NCBI GenBank assembly: GCA_027306755.1
Contig: DAHUZE010000016.1
Coordinates: forward strand, 1 to 53,725
Length of the DNA: 53,725 nucleotides
DNA from: Acidimicrobiaceae bacterium
GTDB taxonomy: Bacteria > Actinomycetota > Acidimicrobiia > Acidimicrobiales > RAAP-2
Direction of reading: 5' to 3'
The notes below the pieces were generated by a model, which searched no databases, was not told the DNA's origin, and saw only the letters and a program-made list of their open reading frames with translations. Position 1 is the first letter of the stretch; each line of letters starts with the position of its first letter. The translations under genes and the position numbers were made by a program. Below, piece after piece: positions 7,632 to 17,048 of the stretch.

Positions 7632-8870
7632 GTGAACTGCGTCGTCGGATTGCGCTGCCGTGAGTGCGGCCGGGAGTTCCCGGCCGAAGCGCTCCATGTG
7701 TGCGACTTCTGCTTCGGTCCGCTCGAAGTGGCGTACGACTACGACGCCATCGCCGCCAGGGTGGACCGGGCGTCCATCGCCGCCGGGCCCCGCACCATGT
7801 GGCGGTACCGCGACCTGCTGCCGGTGGACGGCACGTCGGCGGTCTCGCTCGGCGCCGGCTGCACCCCGTTGGTCCGGGCGGACCGCTTGGCTGCCGCCCT
7901 CGGCCTGGGCGAGCTGTGGATCAAGGACGACACCGCCAATCCCACCGGGTCCTTCAAGGACCGGGTGGTGTCGGTCGCCCTGTCCAAGGCCCGTGAGCTC
8001 GGCTTCAAGGTGGCCGCATGCGCCTCCACGGGCAACCTGGCCAACTCGGTGGCCGCCCACGCCGCCCGGGCCGGCATGGCGTCGGTGGTGCTCGTCCCGA
8101 GGGACCTCGAGCGGGCCAAGATCGCCATGACCGCCGTCTACGGCGGGACGGTGGTGGCGGTGGACGGCACCTACGACGATGTCAACCGGCTGTGCGCCGA
8201 GCTGGCGAGCGAGCACCCGGCGTGGGCGTTCGCCAACGTCAACCTGCGCACCTACTACGCCGAGGGGTCCAAGACCCTGGCCTTCGAGATCGCCGAGCAG
8301 CTGGACTGGCGGGCGCCGGACCACGTGGTGGTGCCGGTGGCGTCCGGCAGCCAGCTGACCAAGGTGGCCAAGGGATTCGCGGAGCTGGTCGCCGTCGGGC
8401 TGCTGGACGGGACAGCCGAGGTGCGGATCTCCGGTGCCCAGGCGCAGGGCTGCTCCCCGGTGGCCACGGCGTTCGCCGAGGGGGCCGACACCATCCGCCC
8501 GGTCCGCCCCTCCACCATCGCCCGGTCCCTCGCCATCGGGAACCCTGCCGACGGGTGGTACGCACTGGAGGCGGTACGCCGCTCGGGGGGCGCCATCGGC
8601 GCCGTGGCCGACGACGAGATCCTGGACGCCATCGGACTGCTGGCCCGGACGGAGGGGATCTTCGCCGAGACGGCCGGGGGGGTCACCATCGCCACCCTGG
8701 CCAAGCTGGCCGCCGCCGGGGTGGTCCGGCCCGACGAGAAGGTGGTGGCCATCGTCACCGGGCACGGGCTCAAGACGGTCGAGTCCCTGGCTGCCTCGGT
8801 CGGCCCCACGGCCACCATCGCCCCCACCTTGGCCGCCTTCGACGAGGTGGTGGACGACCCGTGGCGGTGA
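7632..8870 (+). CDS. thrC: Threonine-synthase-like PLP enzyme (possibly MetM-type homocysteine synthase)
   Basis: A 412-residue fold-type II PLP enzyme with an N-terminal zinc ribbon (Cys3, 9, 12, 24 and 27). PLP Lys109 is in PTGSFKDR, followed by CASTGNLANSVAAHAA and SGSQLTK. Threonine synthase converts O-phosphohomoserine to threonine. GTG 7632 is chosen because AGGAGG lies 5 nt upstream. Two features argue for a sulfur role: the SAM riboswitch immediately upstream, and a CysO-type sulfur carrier overlapping its 3' end. I recall a Streptomyces pair (MetM/MetO) that makes homocysteine from O-phosphohomoserine and a protein thiocarboxylate; this locus looks the same. The fold is certain, the reaction inferred. 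Confidence 0.85.
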   Translation: MNCVVGLRCRECGREFPAEALHVCDFCFGPLEVAYDYDAIAARVDRASIAAGPRTMWRYRDLLPVDGTSAVSLGAGCTPLVRADRLAAALGLGELWIKDDTANPTGSFKDRVVSVALSKARELGFKVAACASTGNLANSVAAHAARAGMASVVLVPRDLERAKIAMTAVYGGTVVAVDGTYDDVNRLCAELASEHPAWAFANVNLRTYYAEGSKTLAFEIAEQLDWRAPDHVVVPVASGSQLTKVAKGFAELVAVGLLDGTAEVRISGAQAQGCSPVATAFAEGADTIRPVRPSTIARSLAIGNPADGWYALEAVRRSGGAIGAVADDEILDAIGLLARTEGIFAETAGGVTIATLAKLAAAGVVRPDEKVVAIVTGHGLKTVESLAASVGPTATIAPTLAAFDEVVDDPWR

Positions 8871-9142
8871 CCGTGCGGGTGCCGACGCAGCTGCGCACCC
8901 TCACCGGAGGCGCCGGCGAGGTGCAGGTGGAGGGGGGGACGGTGGGAGAGGCCTTGCACGCGCTGGACGCCCGGCACCCCGGCCTGGCCGAGCGCGTCTT
9001 CGGCCCCGACGGCCAGCTCCGCCGGTTCGTGAACGTGTTCGTGGCCGAAGAGGACGTCCGGTTCCTGGACGGCCTGGCGACGCCGGTTGCCGACGGGCAG
9101 ACCATCTCGGTGGTCCCCGCGGTGGCCGGGGGGTGCGGTTGA
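8861..9142 (+). CDS. cysO: CysO/MoaD-family ubiquitin-like sulfur-carrier protein
   Basis: A 93-residue beta-grasp protein starting at GTG 8861, overlapping the enzyme before it by 10 nt. The segments LRRFVNVFVAEEDVRFLDGL and VADGQTISVVPAVAGG follow mycobacterial CysO closely. Such proteins carry sulfide as a C-terminal Gly-Gly thiocarboxylate after activation by an E1-like enzyme. Here two residues, Cys-Gly, follow the Gly-Gly, so a protease (JAMM/Mec type) would have to trim it first. No E1-like activator or JAMM protease is in the window. It most likely feeds sulfur to the threonine-synthase-like partner. Confidence 0.82.
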   Translation: MAVTVRVPTQLRTLTGGAGEVQVEGGTVGEALHALDARHPGLAERVFGPDGQLRRFVNVFVAEEDVRFLDGLATPVADGQTISVVPAVAGGCG

Positions 9143-9167
9143 CGCTGGGGGCGCGGCGTGGTTTGCT
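9139..9167 (+). promoter_or_regulatory. groEL promoter
   Basis: TTGACG (9139-9144) and TTTGCT (9162-9167) are separated by 17 bp. The -35 box overlaps the stop codon of the sulfur-carrier gene, and CIRCE begins directly after the -10. Confidence 0.6.
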
Positions 9168-9168
9168 G

Positions 9169-10888
<1,720 letters not shown>

Positions 10889-10968
10889 TCGGGGCGCGCT
10901 GGATCGGCGCCCGGCCGGGCCCCCCCGGGGCACGGCGGGGTCCCGCCCGACGGCCTGGCAGGCACTGG

Positions 10969-10996
10969 CAGGGGCACCCCTCGGGGGGTGCCCCTG
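10969..10996 (+). terminator. Hairpin after groEL
   Basis: CAGGGGCACCCC, a TCGG tetraloop and GGGGTGCCCCTG form a perfect 12-bp stem 80 bp after groEL. No T-tract follows, as is usual for terminators in high-GC actinobacteria. Confidence 0.75.
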
Positions 10997-11043
10997 CGCT
11001 GCGCCCGGGGGTCCGTCGTCCGCGCCCGGTGGACCGCGGTCCC

Positions 11044-11049
11044 TAAGCT
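11044..11049 (+). promoter_or_regulatory. -10 box (TAAGCT) of hemQ
   Basis: TAAGCT lies 7 nt before ATG 11057 with no Shine-Dalgarno between, consistent with a leaderless hemQ transcript. Confidence 0.5.
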
Positions 11050-11056
11050 GGCCATG

Positions 11057-11761
11057 ATGGACCCCCGACGAACGCTCTCCCCGCTCCTGCCGGCGACCGG
11101 CCTTGGCGTGGTGCACCTCTTCTGCCGCGCTTCGCGCTCGGTGGACGCGTCCGCCGTGCTGGACGCCGAGGACGTAGTCCGCAAGGCGGGCGACCAGGTG
11201 GTGGCGGCCGCCGTCCTCGGGCACAAGGCCGACATCGCCCTCATGGTGCTCGGGCCCGACCTGTCGCGGCTGCGAGCGTTCCAGTCGTCCGCCGCGTCCG
11301 CGGGCCTCGAGGTGGTCTCCTCCTACGTGTCGCTGACCGAGGTCTCCGAGTACGCGGCAGGCGTCCCCGAGGAGCTGAAGCAGGCACGCCTGTTCCCGCA
11401 GCTGCCGCCCGACGGCAAGCGGGCGTTCTGCTTCTACCCGATGTCCAAGCGGCGGGGCGAGGCCCACAACTGGTACGAGCTGGAGTTCGACGCGCGGCGG
11501 GCGCTGATGATGGGCCACGGCAAGGTCGGCCGGCTCTTCCACGGGAGGGTGCTCCAGGTGGTGACCGGCTCCGCCGGACTGGACGACTGGGAGTGGGGCG
11601 TGACCTTGTTCGCCGACACCCCCGACAGCCTGAAGGAGTGCGTCTACCAGATGCGCTTCGACCCGGCCTCCTCCCGGTACGCCGAGTTCGGCCCGTTCGT
11701 GACCGGGGTGGTGGCGGACCTGGGCGACGTGCTGGCGGCCGTCGTGCCCGGCGGAGGATGA
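11057..11761 (+). CDS. hemQ: Coproheme decarboxylase (chlorite-dismutase family HemQ/ChdC)
   Basis: A 234-residue protein of the chlorite dismutase family. HemQ oxidatively decarboxylates coproheme III to heme b, the last step of the coproporphyrin-dependent route used by actinobacteria and firmicutes. The family signature FYPMSKRRGEAHNWYELEF lies near residue 120. It is followed by MMGHGKVGRLFHGRVLQVVTGS and the proximal-side segment DDWEWGVTLF...VYQMRFDPASSRYAEFG. The -10 box spacing favours ATG 11057 over ATG 11054. The larE gene starts 13 bp after the stop codon. Confidence 0.9.
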   Translation: MDPRRTLSPLLPATGLGVVHLFCRASRSVDASAVLDAEDVVRKAGDQVVAAAVLGHKADIALMVLGPDLSRLRAFQSSAASAGLEVVSSYVSLTEVSEYAAGVPEELKQARLFPQLPPDGKRAFCFYPMSKRRGEAHNWYELEFDARRALMMGHGKVGRLFHGRVLQVVTGSAGLDDWEWGVTLFADTPDSLKECVYQMRFDPASSRYAEFGPFVTGVVADLGDVLAAVVPGGG

Positions 11762-11774
11762 CGGGGGCCACGCG

Positions 11775-12629
11775 ATGAGCGGGGAGGCCGGAGCCGGTTC
11801 GGGGTTGGGCCGGCTCCAGGCCGTCCTGGAGGACCTGGGCAACGTGGTGGTCGCGTTCAGCGGCGGCGCCGACTCGGCCTTCCTGGCCGCCGTGGCCCAC
11901 CGTGTGCTGGGGCCCGACCGGGCCCGCTGCGTCACGGCGGTGTCCCCGTCGCTGGCCCCCGACGAGGAAGCCCACTGCCGGGCCCTGGCCGCCGAATGGG
12001 GCCTCACGTGGTCGACCGTGGAGACGGCGGAGATGGACGATCCGGCCTACGTGGCCAACGGTCCGGACCGCTGCGCCCGGTGCAAGGACGCGCTGATGGC
12101 CGTCCTGGGCCCCGTGGCCGTCTCGCAGTCGGCAACGGTGGTGCTCGGGGTCAACACGGACGACCTGGGGGACCACCGCCCGGGCCAGGCCGCCGCTGCC
12201 GCCGCCGGCGCCCGATTCCCGCTGGTGGACGCCGGACTGTCCAAAGAGGACGTCCGGGCGGCCTCGCGGCACCTGGGCCTGCGGACCTGGGACCGCCCCG
12301 CGGGGGCGTGCCTGGCGTCACGCGTCCCCTACGGCACCCCGGTCACCCCCCCCACGCTGCGGTCGGTGGCGCGCGCCGAGGCCGGGTTGCGCGCCCTGGG
12401 GTTCCGGGACGTCCGGGTCCGCCACCACGGCACCGTGGCCCGGGTGGAGGTTGGCGAGGCGGAGCTGGCCCGGGCGCTGGACGTGCGGGAATCTCTGGTT
12501 GAGGCGGTCAAGGGCGCCGGGTACGCCTATGTCGCCCTGGACCTGGAAGGGTTCCGCTCAGGGAGCCTCAACCGGGTGCTGGAGGCCGACCCGGGGCCGC
12601 TCGCCCGGCCGGGCCCGGCTCCAGCGTGA
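11775..12629 (+). CDS. larE: ATP-dependent sacrificial sulfur transferase LarE
   Basis: A 284-residue PP-loop ATPase. LarE adenylates the precursor made by LarB and donates its own cysteine sulfur during synthesis of the nickel-pincer nucleotide cofactor. The PP-loop AFSGGADS lies near residue 28, CARCK (Cys97 and Cys100) follows, and ACLASRVPYGTPV carries Cys179, the position of the sacrificial cysteine in Lactobacillus LarE. larC and larB lie 14 kb downstream on the other strand. A LarA-type enzyme is not in the window. The gene directly follows hemQ and probably shares its transcript. Confidence 0.88.
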   Translation: MSGEAGAGSGLGRLQAVLEDLGNVVVAFSGGADSAFLAAVAHRVLGPDRARCVTAVSPSLAPDEEAHCRALAAEWGLTWSTVETAEMDDPAYVANGPDRCARCKDALMAVLGPVAVSQSATVVLGVNTDDLGDHRPGQAAAAAAGARFPLVDAGLSKEDVRAASRHLGLRTWDRPAGACLASRVPYGTPVTPPTLRSVARAEAGLRALGFRDVRVRHHGTVARVEVGEAELARALDVRESLVEAVKGAGYAYVALDLEGFRSGSLNRVLEADPGPLARPGPAPA

Positions 12630-12630
12630 G

Positions 12631-12816
12631 TCAGCGCTCGTGCGGGCGCGGCACCTGCCATCCCGCCGAGGAGACCCTCCGGGCCTCGAAGAAGACGCAG
12701 CCCTCGGGGCACGCGAACGGCAGCTGCTCGTTCGCGTCGATCTTGCAGCGCTCCACCTTGTCGCCGCCTCTGGTGGTCTGCATCACGGAGTGGCGGCAGT
12801 CGGCGTGCACGGACAT
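12631..12816 (-). CDS. Small conserved Cys-rich protein, probable metal binder
   Basis: A 61-residue protein from ATG 12816 (a GTG at 12837 is in frame). It has four cysteines: CRH near the N-terminus, a single Cys in VERCKID, and CPEGC in FACPEGCVFFE. The spacing suggests a zinc or iron site. The text reads like a real protein, and I recall similar short actinobacterial ORFs of unknown function. It is convergent with larE, with one base between the stop codons. Confidence 0.65.
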   Translation of the reverse strand: MSVHADCRHSVMQTTRGGDKVERCKIDANEQLPFACPEGCVFFEARRVSSAGWQVPRPHER

Positions 12817-12845
12817 GGCCCCATTCTTGCCCGTCACCGCCGCCA

Positions 12846-12905
12846 GGGGGTGGCACCCGTGACCTTCGCCGGGGGTGGCGCCTGTGACCGCCAGGGGGTG
12901 GCGCC
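12846..12905. repeat. Short direct repeats of GGGGGTGGCRCC
   Basis: GGGGGTGGCACCCGTGACC (12846-12864) and GGGGGTGGCGCCTGTGACC (12871-12889) differ at two positions. A third partial copy starts at 12894. They fill the divergent gap between the Cys-rich protein and the Nudix gene. Their function is unknown. Confidence 0.6.
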
Positions 12906-12944
12906 GGGAGCCCGGGCCTCCGGGGCGCCCCGGGCGCGGCGCGG

Positions 12945-12950
12945 TAGCGT
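12945..12950 (+). promoter_or_regulatory. -10 box (TAGCGT) of the Nudix gene
   Basis: TAGCGT lies exactly 6 nt before GTG 12957, the spacing expected for a leaderless mRNA. Confidence 0.55.
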
Positions 12951-12956
12951 CGGGCC

Positions 12957-13700
12957 GTGGATCCGTCGGTGCCCACCCGCACGCTGCTCCGGTGGGCCGA
13001 GACCCTGGCCGCCACCGCTCGGACCGGTCTGGGGTTCAGCCAGAGCCTCTACGAGCAGGAGCGCTTCGAGGAGATCCTGCGGGTGGCCGCGGACATCCGG
13101 GCGGCCGCCGCTCCGGACGCGGCCTCGGTGGAGGACGAAGCCGGCCTGGTCGAAGAGTGGTTGAACCAGGTGGGCGAGGGGGTGCCCGGCTACGTCACCC
13201 CGAAGGTGGCCGTGGGAGCGGCAGTCGGGAACGACAATGGCGAGCTCTTGCTCATCCAGCGATCGGACTCGGGGGCGTGGCTCTACCCGACCGGGTGGTG
13301 CGACGTGGGCTACTCCGCCGCCGAGGTGGTGGTGAAAGAGGTGAAGGAGGAGACTGGCATCGACGTGGAGCCCGTCCGCCTCATCGCGGTCCTCGACGGG
13401 CTCCGCCTGGGGTTCACCCGCATCCCGCTCTACTCCCTCGTCTTCCACTGCCGTGCCGTGGGCGGCGAGCTGGCGGCCCACCCGCTCGAGTGCCGGGACG
13501 TCGGCTGGTTCACCGAGGACACCCTGCCGTCCCCGATGGTCGGCTACGAGCGGTGGGGAGAGCACGTGTTCGCCGCGGTGCGCGGCGAGCATCGGGACGT
13601 GTTGTACGACCGGGTGCGCCAGCCGATGTGGCGGGAGGCCGGGGAGCACCCGTCCGCCGGCGACGGGGGCACCGCGAACGGTGCTGGGGGCGACCGGTGA
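12957..13700 (+). CDS. Nudix hydrolase with N-terminal helical domain
   Basis: A 247-residue protein. Residues 8-45 (LLRWAETLAATARTGLGFSQ...YEQERFEEILRVAADI) match the helical domain seen in front of some ADP-ribose/nucleoside-diphosphate Nudix enzymes (PF12535-like). The Nudix box reads GWCDVGYSAAEVVVKEVKEE, continuing TGI. Two box positions are unusual: the first Glu is Tyr and the Arg is Lys, while the metal-binding EE pair is kept. The substrate is unknown. It has a leaderless start and overlaps the following GNAT gene by 4 nt. Confidence 0.85.
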   Translation: MDPSVPTRTLLRWAETLAATARTGLGFSQSLYEQERFEEILRVAADIRAAAAPDAASVEDEAGLVEEWLNQVGEGVPGYVTPKVAVGAAVGNDNGELLLIQRSDSGAWLYPTGWCDVGYSAAEVVVKEVKEETGIDVEPVRLIAVLDGLRLGFTRIPLYSLVFHCRAVGGELAAHPLECRDVGWFTEDTLPSPMVGYERWGEHVFAAVRGEHRDVLYDRVRQPMWREAGEHPSAGDGGTANGAGGDR

Positions 13701-14137
13701 CCCGCGTCGAGCCGGCGGCGGTCGTGGACGAAGAGCTGGTCCAGGCCGTGGCCCGGCTCGTGCCCCAGCTGTCGCGCTCAGCCCCCCCGCCTACCGCCGC
13801 CGAGCTGGCGGCCATCGTCTCCTCGCCCGCCACCACCCTCTTCGTCGCCCGCGACGACGGGGGCCGGATCATCGGCGTGCTCACCCTGGCCGTCTTCTGC
13901 ATCCCGACCGGTGTCCGGGCGTGGATCGAGGATGTGGTGGTGGACGGCCGGGCCCGCGGATCGGGCGCGGGTCGGGCGCTGGTCCGGGCGGCGCTGGAGG
14001 GGGCGGCCGCCCAGGGCGCCCGCACGGTGGACCTCACGTCCCGGCCGGACCGGGAGGCGGCCAACCGGCTGTACCTGCGCGAAGGGTTCGAGGCCCGCAA
14101 GACGAACGTCTACCGCTACACCGCCGAGCCGTCCTGA
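13697..14137 (+). CDS. GNAT-family N-acetyltransferase
   Basis: A 146-residue acetyl-CoA-dependent acetyltransferase fold. It has the beta4 segment AWIEDVVVDGRARGSGAGRALV with the acetyl-CoA pyrophosphate loop (R-x2-G-x-G/A-type), then ANRLYLREGFE near the C-terminus. The GTG start overlaps the Nudix stop codon, so the two are translationally coupled. The acceptor is unknown. Confidence 0.85.
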   Translation: MTRVEPAAVVDEELVQAVARLVPQLSRSAPPPTAAELAAIVSSPATTLFVARDDGGRIIGVLTLAVFCIPTGVRAWIEDVVVDGRARGSGAGRALVRAALEGAAAQGARTVDLTSRPDREAANRLYLREGFEARKTNVYRYTAEPS

Positions 14138-14167
14138 CGGCCCGGGAGCCCGAACGCGCCGGGCGTC
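14136..14167. terminator. Imperfect hairpin between convergent genes
   Basis: GACGGCCCGG (14136-14145) can pair with CCGGGCGTC (14159-14167) with one bulge. It lies between the GNAT gene and the convergent decarboxylase gene. Confidence 0.4.
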
Positions 14168-14171
14168 GCCT

Positions 14172-15557
14172 TCAGGCCATCGAGTCGAGCACCTCGGCGA
14201 TGACGTCCAGCGTCGTCTCCGGATGGAGCAGGGCCAGCCGTGCCACCGGCTCTCCCTCCCAGACAGTGGGCACGACGAGGGCTACCTGATCGCCGAGCAG
14301 GCGGGCCGACCACTCGTCGTAGTCCTCCCGCTGCCAACCCGGCCGGCGGAACAGGACGACCGAAAGCTCCGGCTCCCGGACGAGCTCCAGGTGCGGCGCG
14401 GCCCGCACCAGGGCTGCCGCCGCGCGGGCCGTGTCCAGGGCTGCGTCCACGGCGTCGCGGTAGGCGTCGGTGCCGTGAACGGCCAGCGAGAACCACAGTG
14501 GCATTCCCCGTGACCGCCGGGAGAGGTGGTAGGCGTAGTCGGTGGGGTTCCACGGGGCCTCGCCGCCACCGGCGCTCCCTGCCGGGGGGCGGCCCGGAGG
14601 TCGGGGCGCAACCCGGAACGCCGAGAGGTAGGCGGCATCCTGGGTGTGGACCGCTTTGGCCAGTGCGGGATGGCGGTACAGGAGTGCGGCGCAGTCGTAG
14701 GGGGCGAAGAGCCACTTGTGGGGGTCGATGACCACCGAATCGGCCTCCTCGATCCCGGAGAACCGTGACCGCGCCGAAGAGGAGAACAGGGCGCCCCCGC
14801 CGTAGGCGGCGTCCACGTGGAACCAGATGCCGCGGCGGCGCGCCACGGCGGCCACGCCCGCCAGGTCGTCCACGATGCCGGCGTTCGTCGTCCCACCGGT
14901 CGCCACCACCGCCACCACCGTGCCGTGCGCGGCCTCCAGAGCGGCCTCCAGCCCGTCTCCGGTCAGGCGGTGGTCCGGCGTGGGCACGGTGAGGGCGTCG
15001 CAGCCCAGGATGTGGATCGCCTTGGCCACCGAAGAGTGCGCCTCGGCGCTCACCGCCACCGCGGGCCGGGTGCCGGGGGGGACATCGGCGGTGTCCCGGG
15101 CCACCAGGAGGGCGGAGAGATTGGCCGCGGACCCGCCGGACACGAAGGTGCCCCCTGCCTCCTCGGGCAGCCCGGCGAGAGTCCGCAGGACGCCGAGCGC
15201 CTGGTTCTCCGCTGCCACCACGCCCGCGGCCAGCAGCCAGGACGTCCCGTTCAGCGAGGAGCACGAGACGACCATGTCGAACAGGAGCGCCGCCTTGGTC
15301 GGAGCGGCGGGGATGAACGAGAGGAAGCGCGGACTGTCGATGGACACGACGGCGGTGGCCAGCGAGTGGGTGAAAAGGTTGAGGACGTCCTGCGGATCGT
15401 TGGCGGCCTGCCCGATCAGGCCGTCGAGCAGGCCGGTGAAGTCGGTGGCGTAGCCGCCGTAGTCGAGGGGCACCGGGTCCAGAGCGAGGCGTTCCCGGCA
15501 GTAGTCCAGCACCAGGTCCGTGGTCCGTTCGTCGAAGACGAACATGGGATTGCGCAT
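14172..15557 (-). CDS. Group II PLP-dependent amino-acid decarboxylase
   Basis: A 461-residue fold-type I enzyme of the aromatic amino acid/glutamate decarboxylase group. It has TFVSGGSAANLSALLVAR, VSAEAHSSVAKA, FHVDAAYGGG and DPHKWLFAPYDC with the Schiff-base Lys281. The family covers tyrosine, DOPA, tryptophan, aspartate and glutamate decarboxylases, and residues cannot fix the substrate here. The aromatic-catabolic cluster that follows 2.4 kb away makes an aromatic amino acid attractive, but this is inference. ATG 15557 gives the normal MRNPMFVFDE N-terminus. Confidence 0.85.
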   Translation of the reverse strand: MRNPMFVFDERTTDLVLDYCRERLALDPVPLDYGGYATDFTGLLDGLIGQAANDPQDVLNLFTHSLATAVVSIDSPRFLSFIPAAPTKAALLFDMVVSCSSLNGTSWLLAAGVVAAENQALGVLRTLAGLPEEAGGTFVSGGSAANLSALLVARDTADVPPGTRPAVAVSAEAHSSVAKAIHILGCDALTVPTPDHRLTGDGLEAALEAAHGTVVAVVATGGTTNAGIVDDLAGVAAVARRRGIWFHVDAAYGGGALFSSSARSRFSGIEEADSVVIDPHKWLFAPYDCAALLYRHPALAKAVHTQDAAYLSAFRVAPRPPGRPPAGSAGGGEAPWNPTDYAYHLSRRSRGMPLWFSLAVHGTDAYRDAVDAALDTARAAAALVRAAPHLELVREPELSVVLFRRPGWQREDYDEWSARLLGDQVALVVPTVWEGEPVARLALLHPETTLDVIAEVLDSMA

Positions 15558-15613
15558 GGGGTCAGCATCGCGCCGGACCCCGGGCTCCGCGGGCTGGTGC
15601 CCCGGACGTCTCG

Positions 15614-15619
15614 TAGCCT
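15614..15619 (+). promoter_or_regulatory. -10 box (TAGCCT) of the flavoprotein gene
   Basis: TAGCCT lies 6 nt before ATG 15626 with no Shine-Dalgarno, so a leaderless transcript is likely. Confidence 0.55.
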
Positions 15620-15625
15620 GGCGGC

Positions 15626-16990
15626 ATGCGCTTCGTCATCCTCGGCGGCGGTCCCGCCGGAACGCAGGCAGCCACGGACGCCGCCCGGATGGGCGTGGAG
15701 GTCACGCTCGTCGAGCGCGACGTGGTGGGCGGGGCGGCGGACCTGTGGGACTGCATCCCGTCCAAGGCGATGATCGCCACCGGCGGGGCGCTGTCGTTCC
15801 TGTCGCGTACGGGCGGCATGGGCCTGGCCGAGGTTGATCCGGTGCTGGACCTCGAGCGGCTGCGCCAGCGAGTCGAGTCGATCACGACCCGGTTGCGCGA
15901 ATCGGCCGAGGCCATCTTGACCAGCCAGAACGTCGAGATCGTCCGCGGGACGGGCCGCCTGGCCGACGCCCACACCGTCGTCGCGCGCACGGCGGACGGG
16001 GAGCGGACGTTCGAGGCCGACGCGGTGCTGCTCTCGACCGGGAGCCGGCCGCGGATCCCGCAGTGGGCGCCCGTCGACGGCATCCGTGTGCTGGCCACCC
16101 GCGACGCCTACCCGCCCAAGGAGCTGCCCGAGCACCTGGTGGTGATCGGTTCGGGCGTCACCGGAGTGGAGTTCGTCCACATGTTCCGGTCCCTCGGCTC
16201 CGATGTCACGCTCATCGTCAGCCGCCAGCAGGTGCTGCCCCGCAAGGATCCCGAGGTTGCCGCAGTGCTCGAGGACGACTTCCTGCGGCGGGGGGTACGG
16301 CTCTTGAAGGGTGCTCGGGCCATCGCTGTGGATGCGGGCGTGCCGGGCGGTCCGGGCCTGGCCGTCCGCTGCGACGACGGCCGGGTGGCGGCCGGGTCCC
16401 ACGCGCTTCTGGCCATCGGGTCGATCCCCAATTCGGAGGGCCTGGGCCTGGAGGAAGCCGGCGTGGCGGTGGACGACGCGGGCTATGTGCCCATCGACCG
16501 CCATTGCCAGACCAACGTGCCCCACATCTACGCCGCCGGCGACCTGTCGGGCAAGCTGCCCCTTTCGTCGGTGGCGACCATGCAGGGACGCAAGGTTGCC
16601 GAGCACATCGCCATCGGCCACACCGTGTCCCACCGCCACCTCAACTACGACAAGGCGCCGTCGGCCATCTTCACCGAGCCCGAGATCGCCGACGTGGGGC
16701 TGGCCGAAGCCGACGCCTTTGCCGAGGGCCGCAAGGTCCGGGTGACCAAGGTGCCGTTCGCGTCCACCGCCAAGGCTCTGATCAACGACGATCCCCGCGG
16801 GTTCGTCAAGATCGTCTCGGACCCGGCTACCGGGGTCGTCCTCGGGGGGTCCATCGTGGGCCAGCACGCCGCCGAGCTCATCTCCATGGTGGCGCTGGCG
16901 GTGACCGCCGGCCTGCGGGTCCAGGACATCGTCGAGAGCATGCTCGTGCACCCCACCCTGTCGGAGGCGCTGGCCGAAGCGGCCGACTGA
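15626..16990 (+). CDS. lpdA: LpdA-like NAD(P)H quinone reductase (class I disulfide-oxidoreductase fold without the disulfide)
   Basis: A 454-residue FAD/NAD(P)H flavoprotein. It has VILGGGPAGTQAA for FAD, GSGVTGVEFVHMFRSLG for NAD(P)H, YAAGDLSGKLPLSS and a C-terminal dimerisation domain (HPTLSEAL). At the redox centre it reads GGAADLWDCIPSKAM: only the second cysteine (Cys43) is present, and the first of the usual C-x4-C pair is missing. The catalytic His-Glu near the C-terminus is HPTLSE. This matches mycobacterial LpdA/Rv3303c-type quinone reductases rather than lipoamide dehydrogenase or mercuric reductase. Confidence 0.8.
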   Translation: MRFVILGGGPAGTQAATDAARMGVEVTLVERDVVGGAADLWDCIPSKAMIATGGALSFLSRTGGMGLAEVDPVLDLERLRQRVESITTRLRESAEAILTSQNVEIVRGTGRLADAHTVVARTADGERTFEADAVLLSTGSRPRIPQWAPVDGIRVLATRDAYPPKELPEHLVVIGSGVTGVEFVHMFRSLGSDVTLIVSRQQVLPRKDPEVAAVLEDDFLRRGVRLLKGARAIAVDAGVPGGPGLAVRCDDGRVAAGSHALLAIGSIPNSEGLGLEEAGVAVDDAGYVPIDRHCQTNVPHIYAAGDLSGKLPLSSVATMQGRKVAEHIAIGHTVSHRHLNYDKAPSAIFTEPEIADVGLAEADAFAEGRKVRVTKVPFASTAKALINDDPRGFVKIVSDPATGVVLGGSIVGQHAAELISMVALAVTAGLRVQDIVESMLVHPTLSEALAEAAD

Positions 16991-17014
16991 CGCAGGCGCC
17001 CCTGCCGGAGCGGC

Positions 17015-17040
17015 CCACCGGCGCCACCTGGCGCCAGTGG
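17015..17040. terminator. Hairpin between convergent genes
   Basis: CCACCGGCGCCA (17015-17026) pairs with TGGCGCCAGTGG (17029-17040) with one mismatch, between the flavoprotein and the acetoacetate-decarboxylase-family gene. Confidence 0.6.
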
Positions 17041-17048
17041 GCGGCTGG

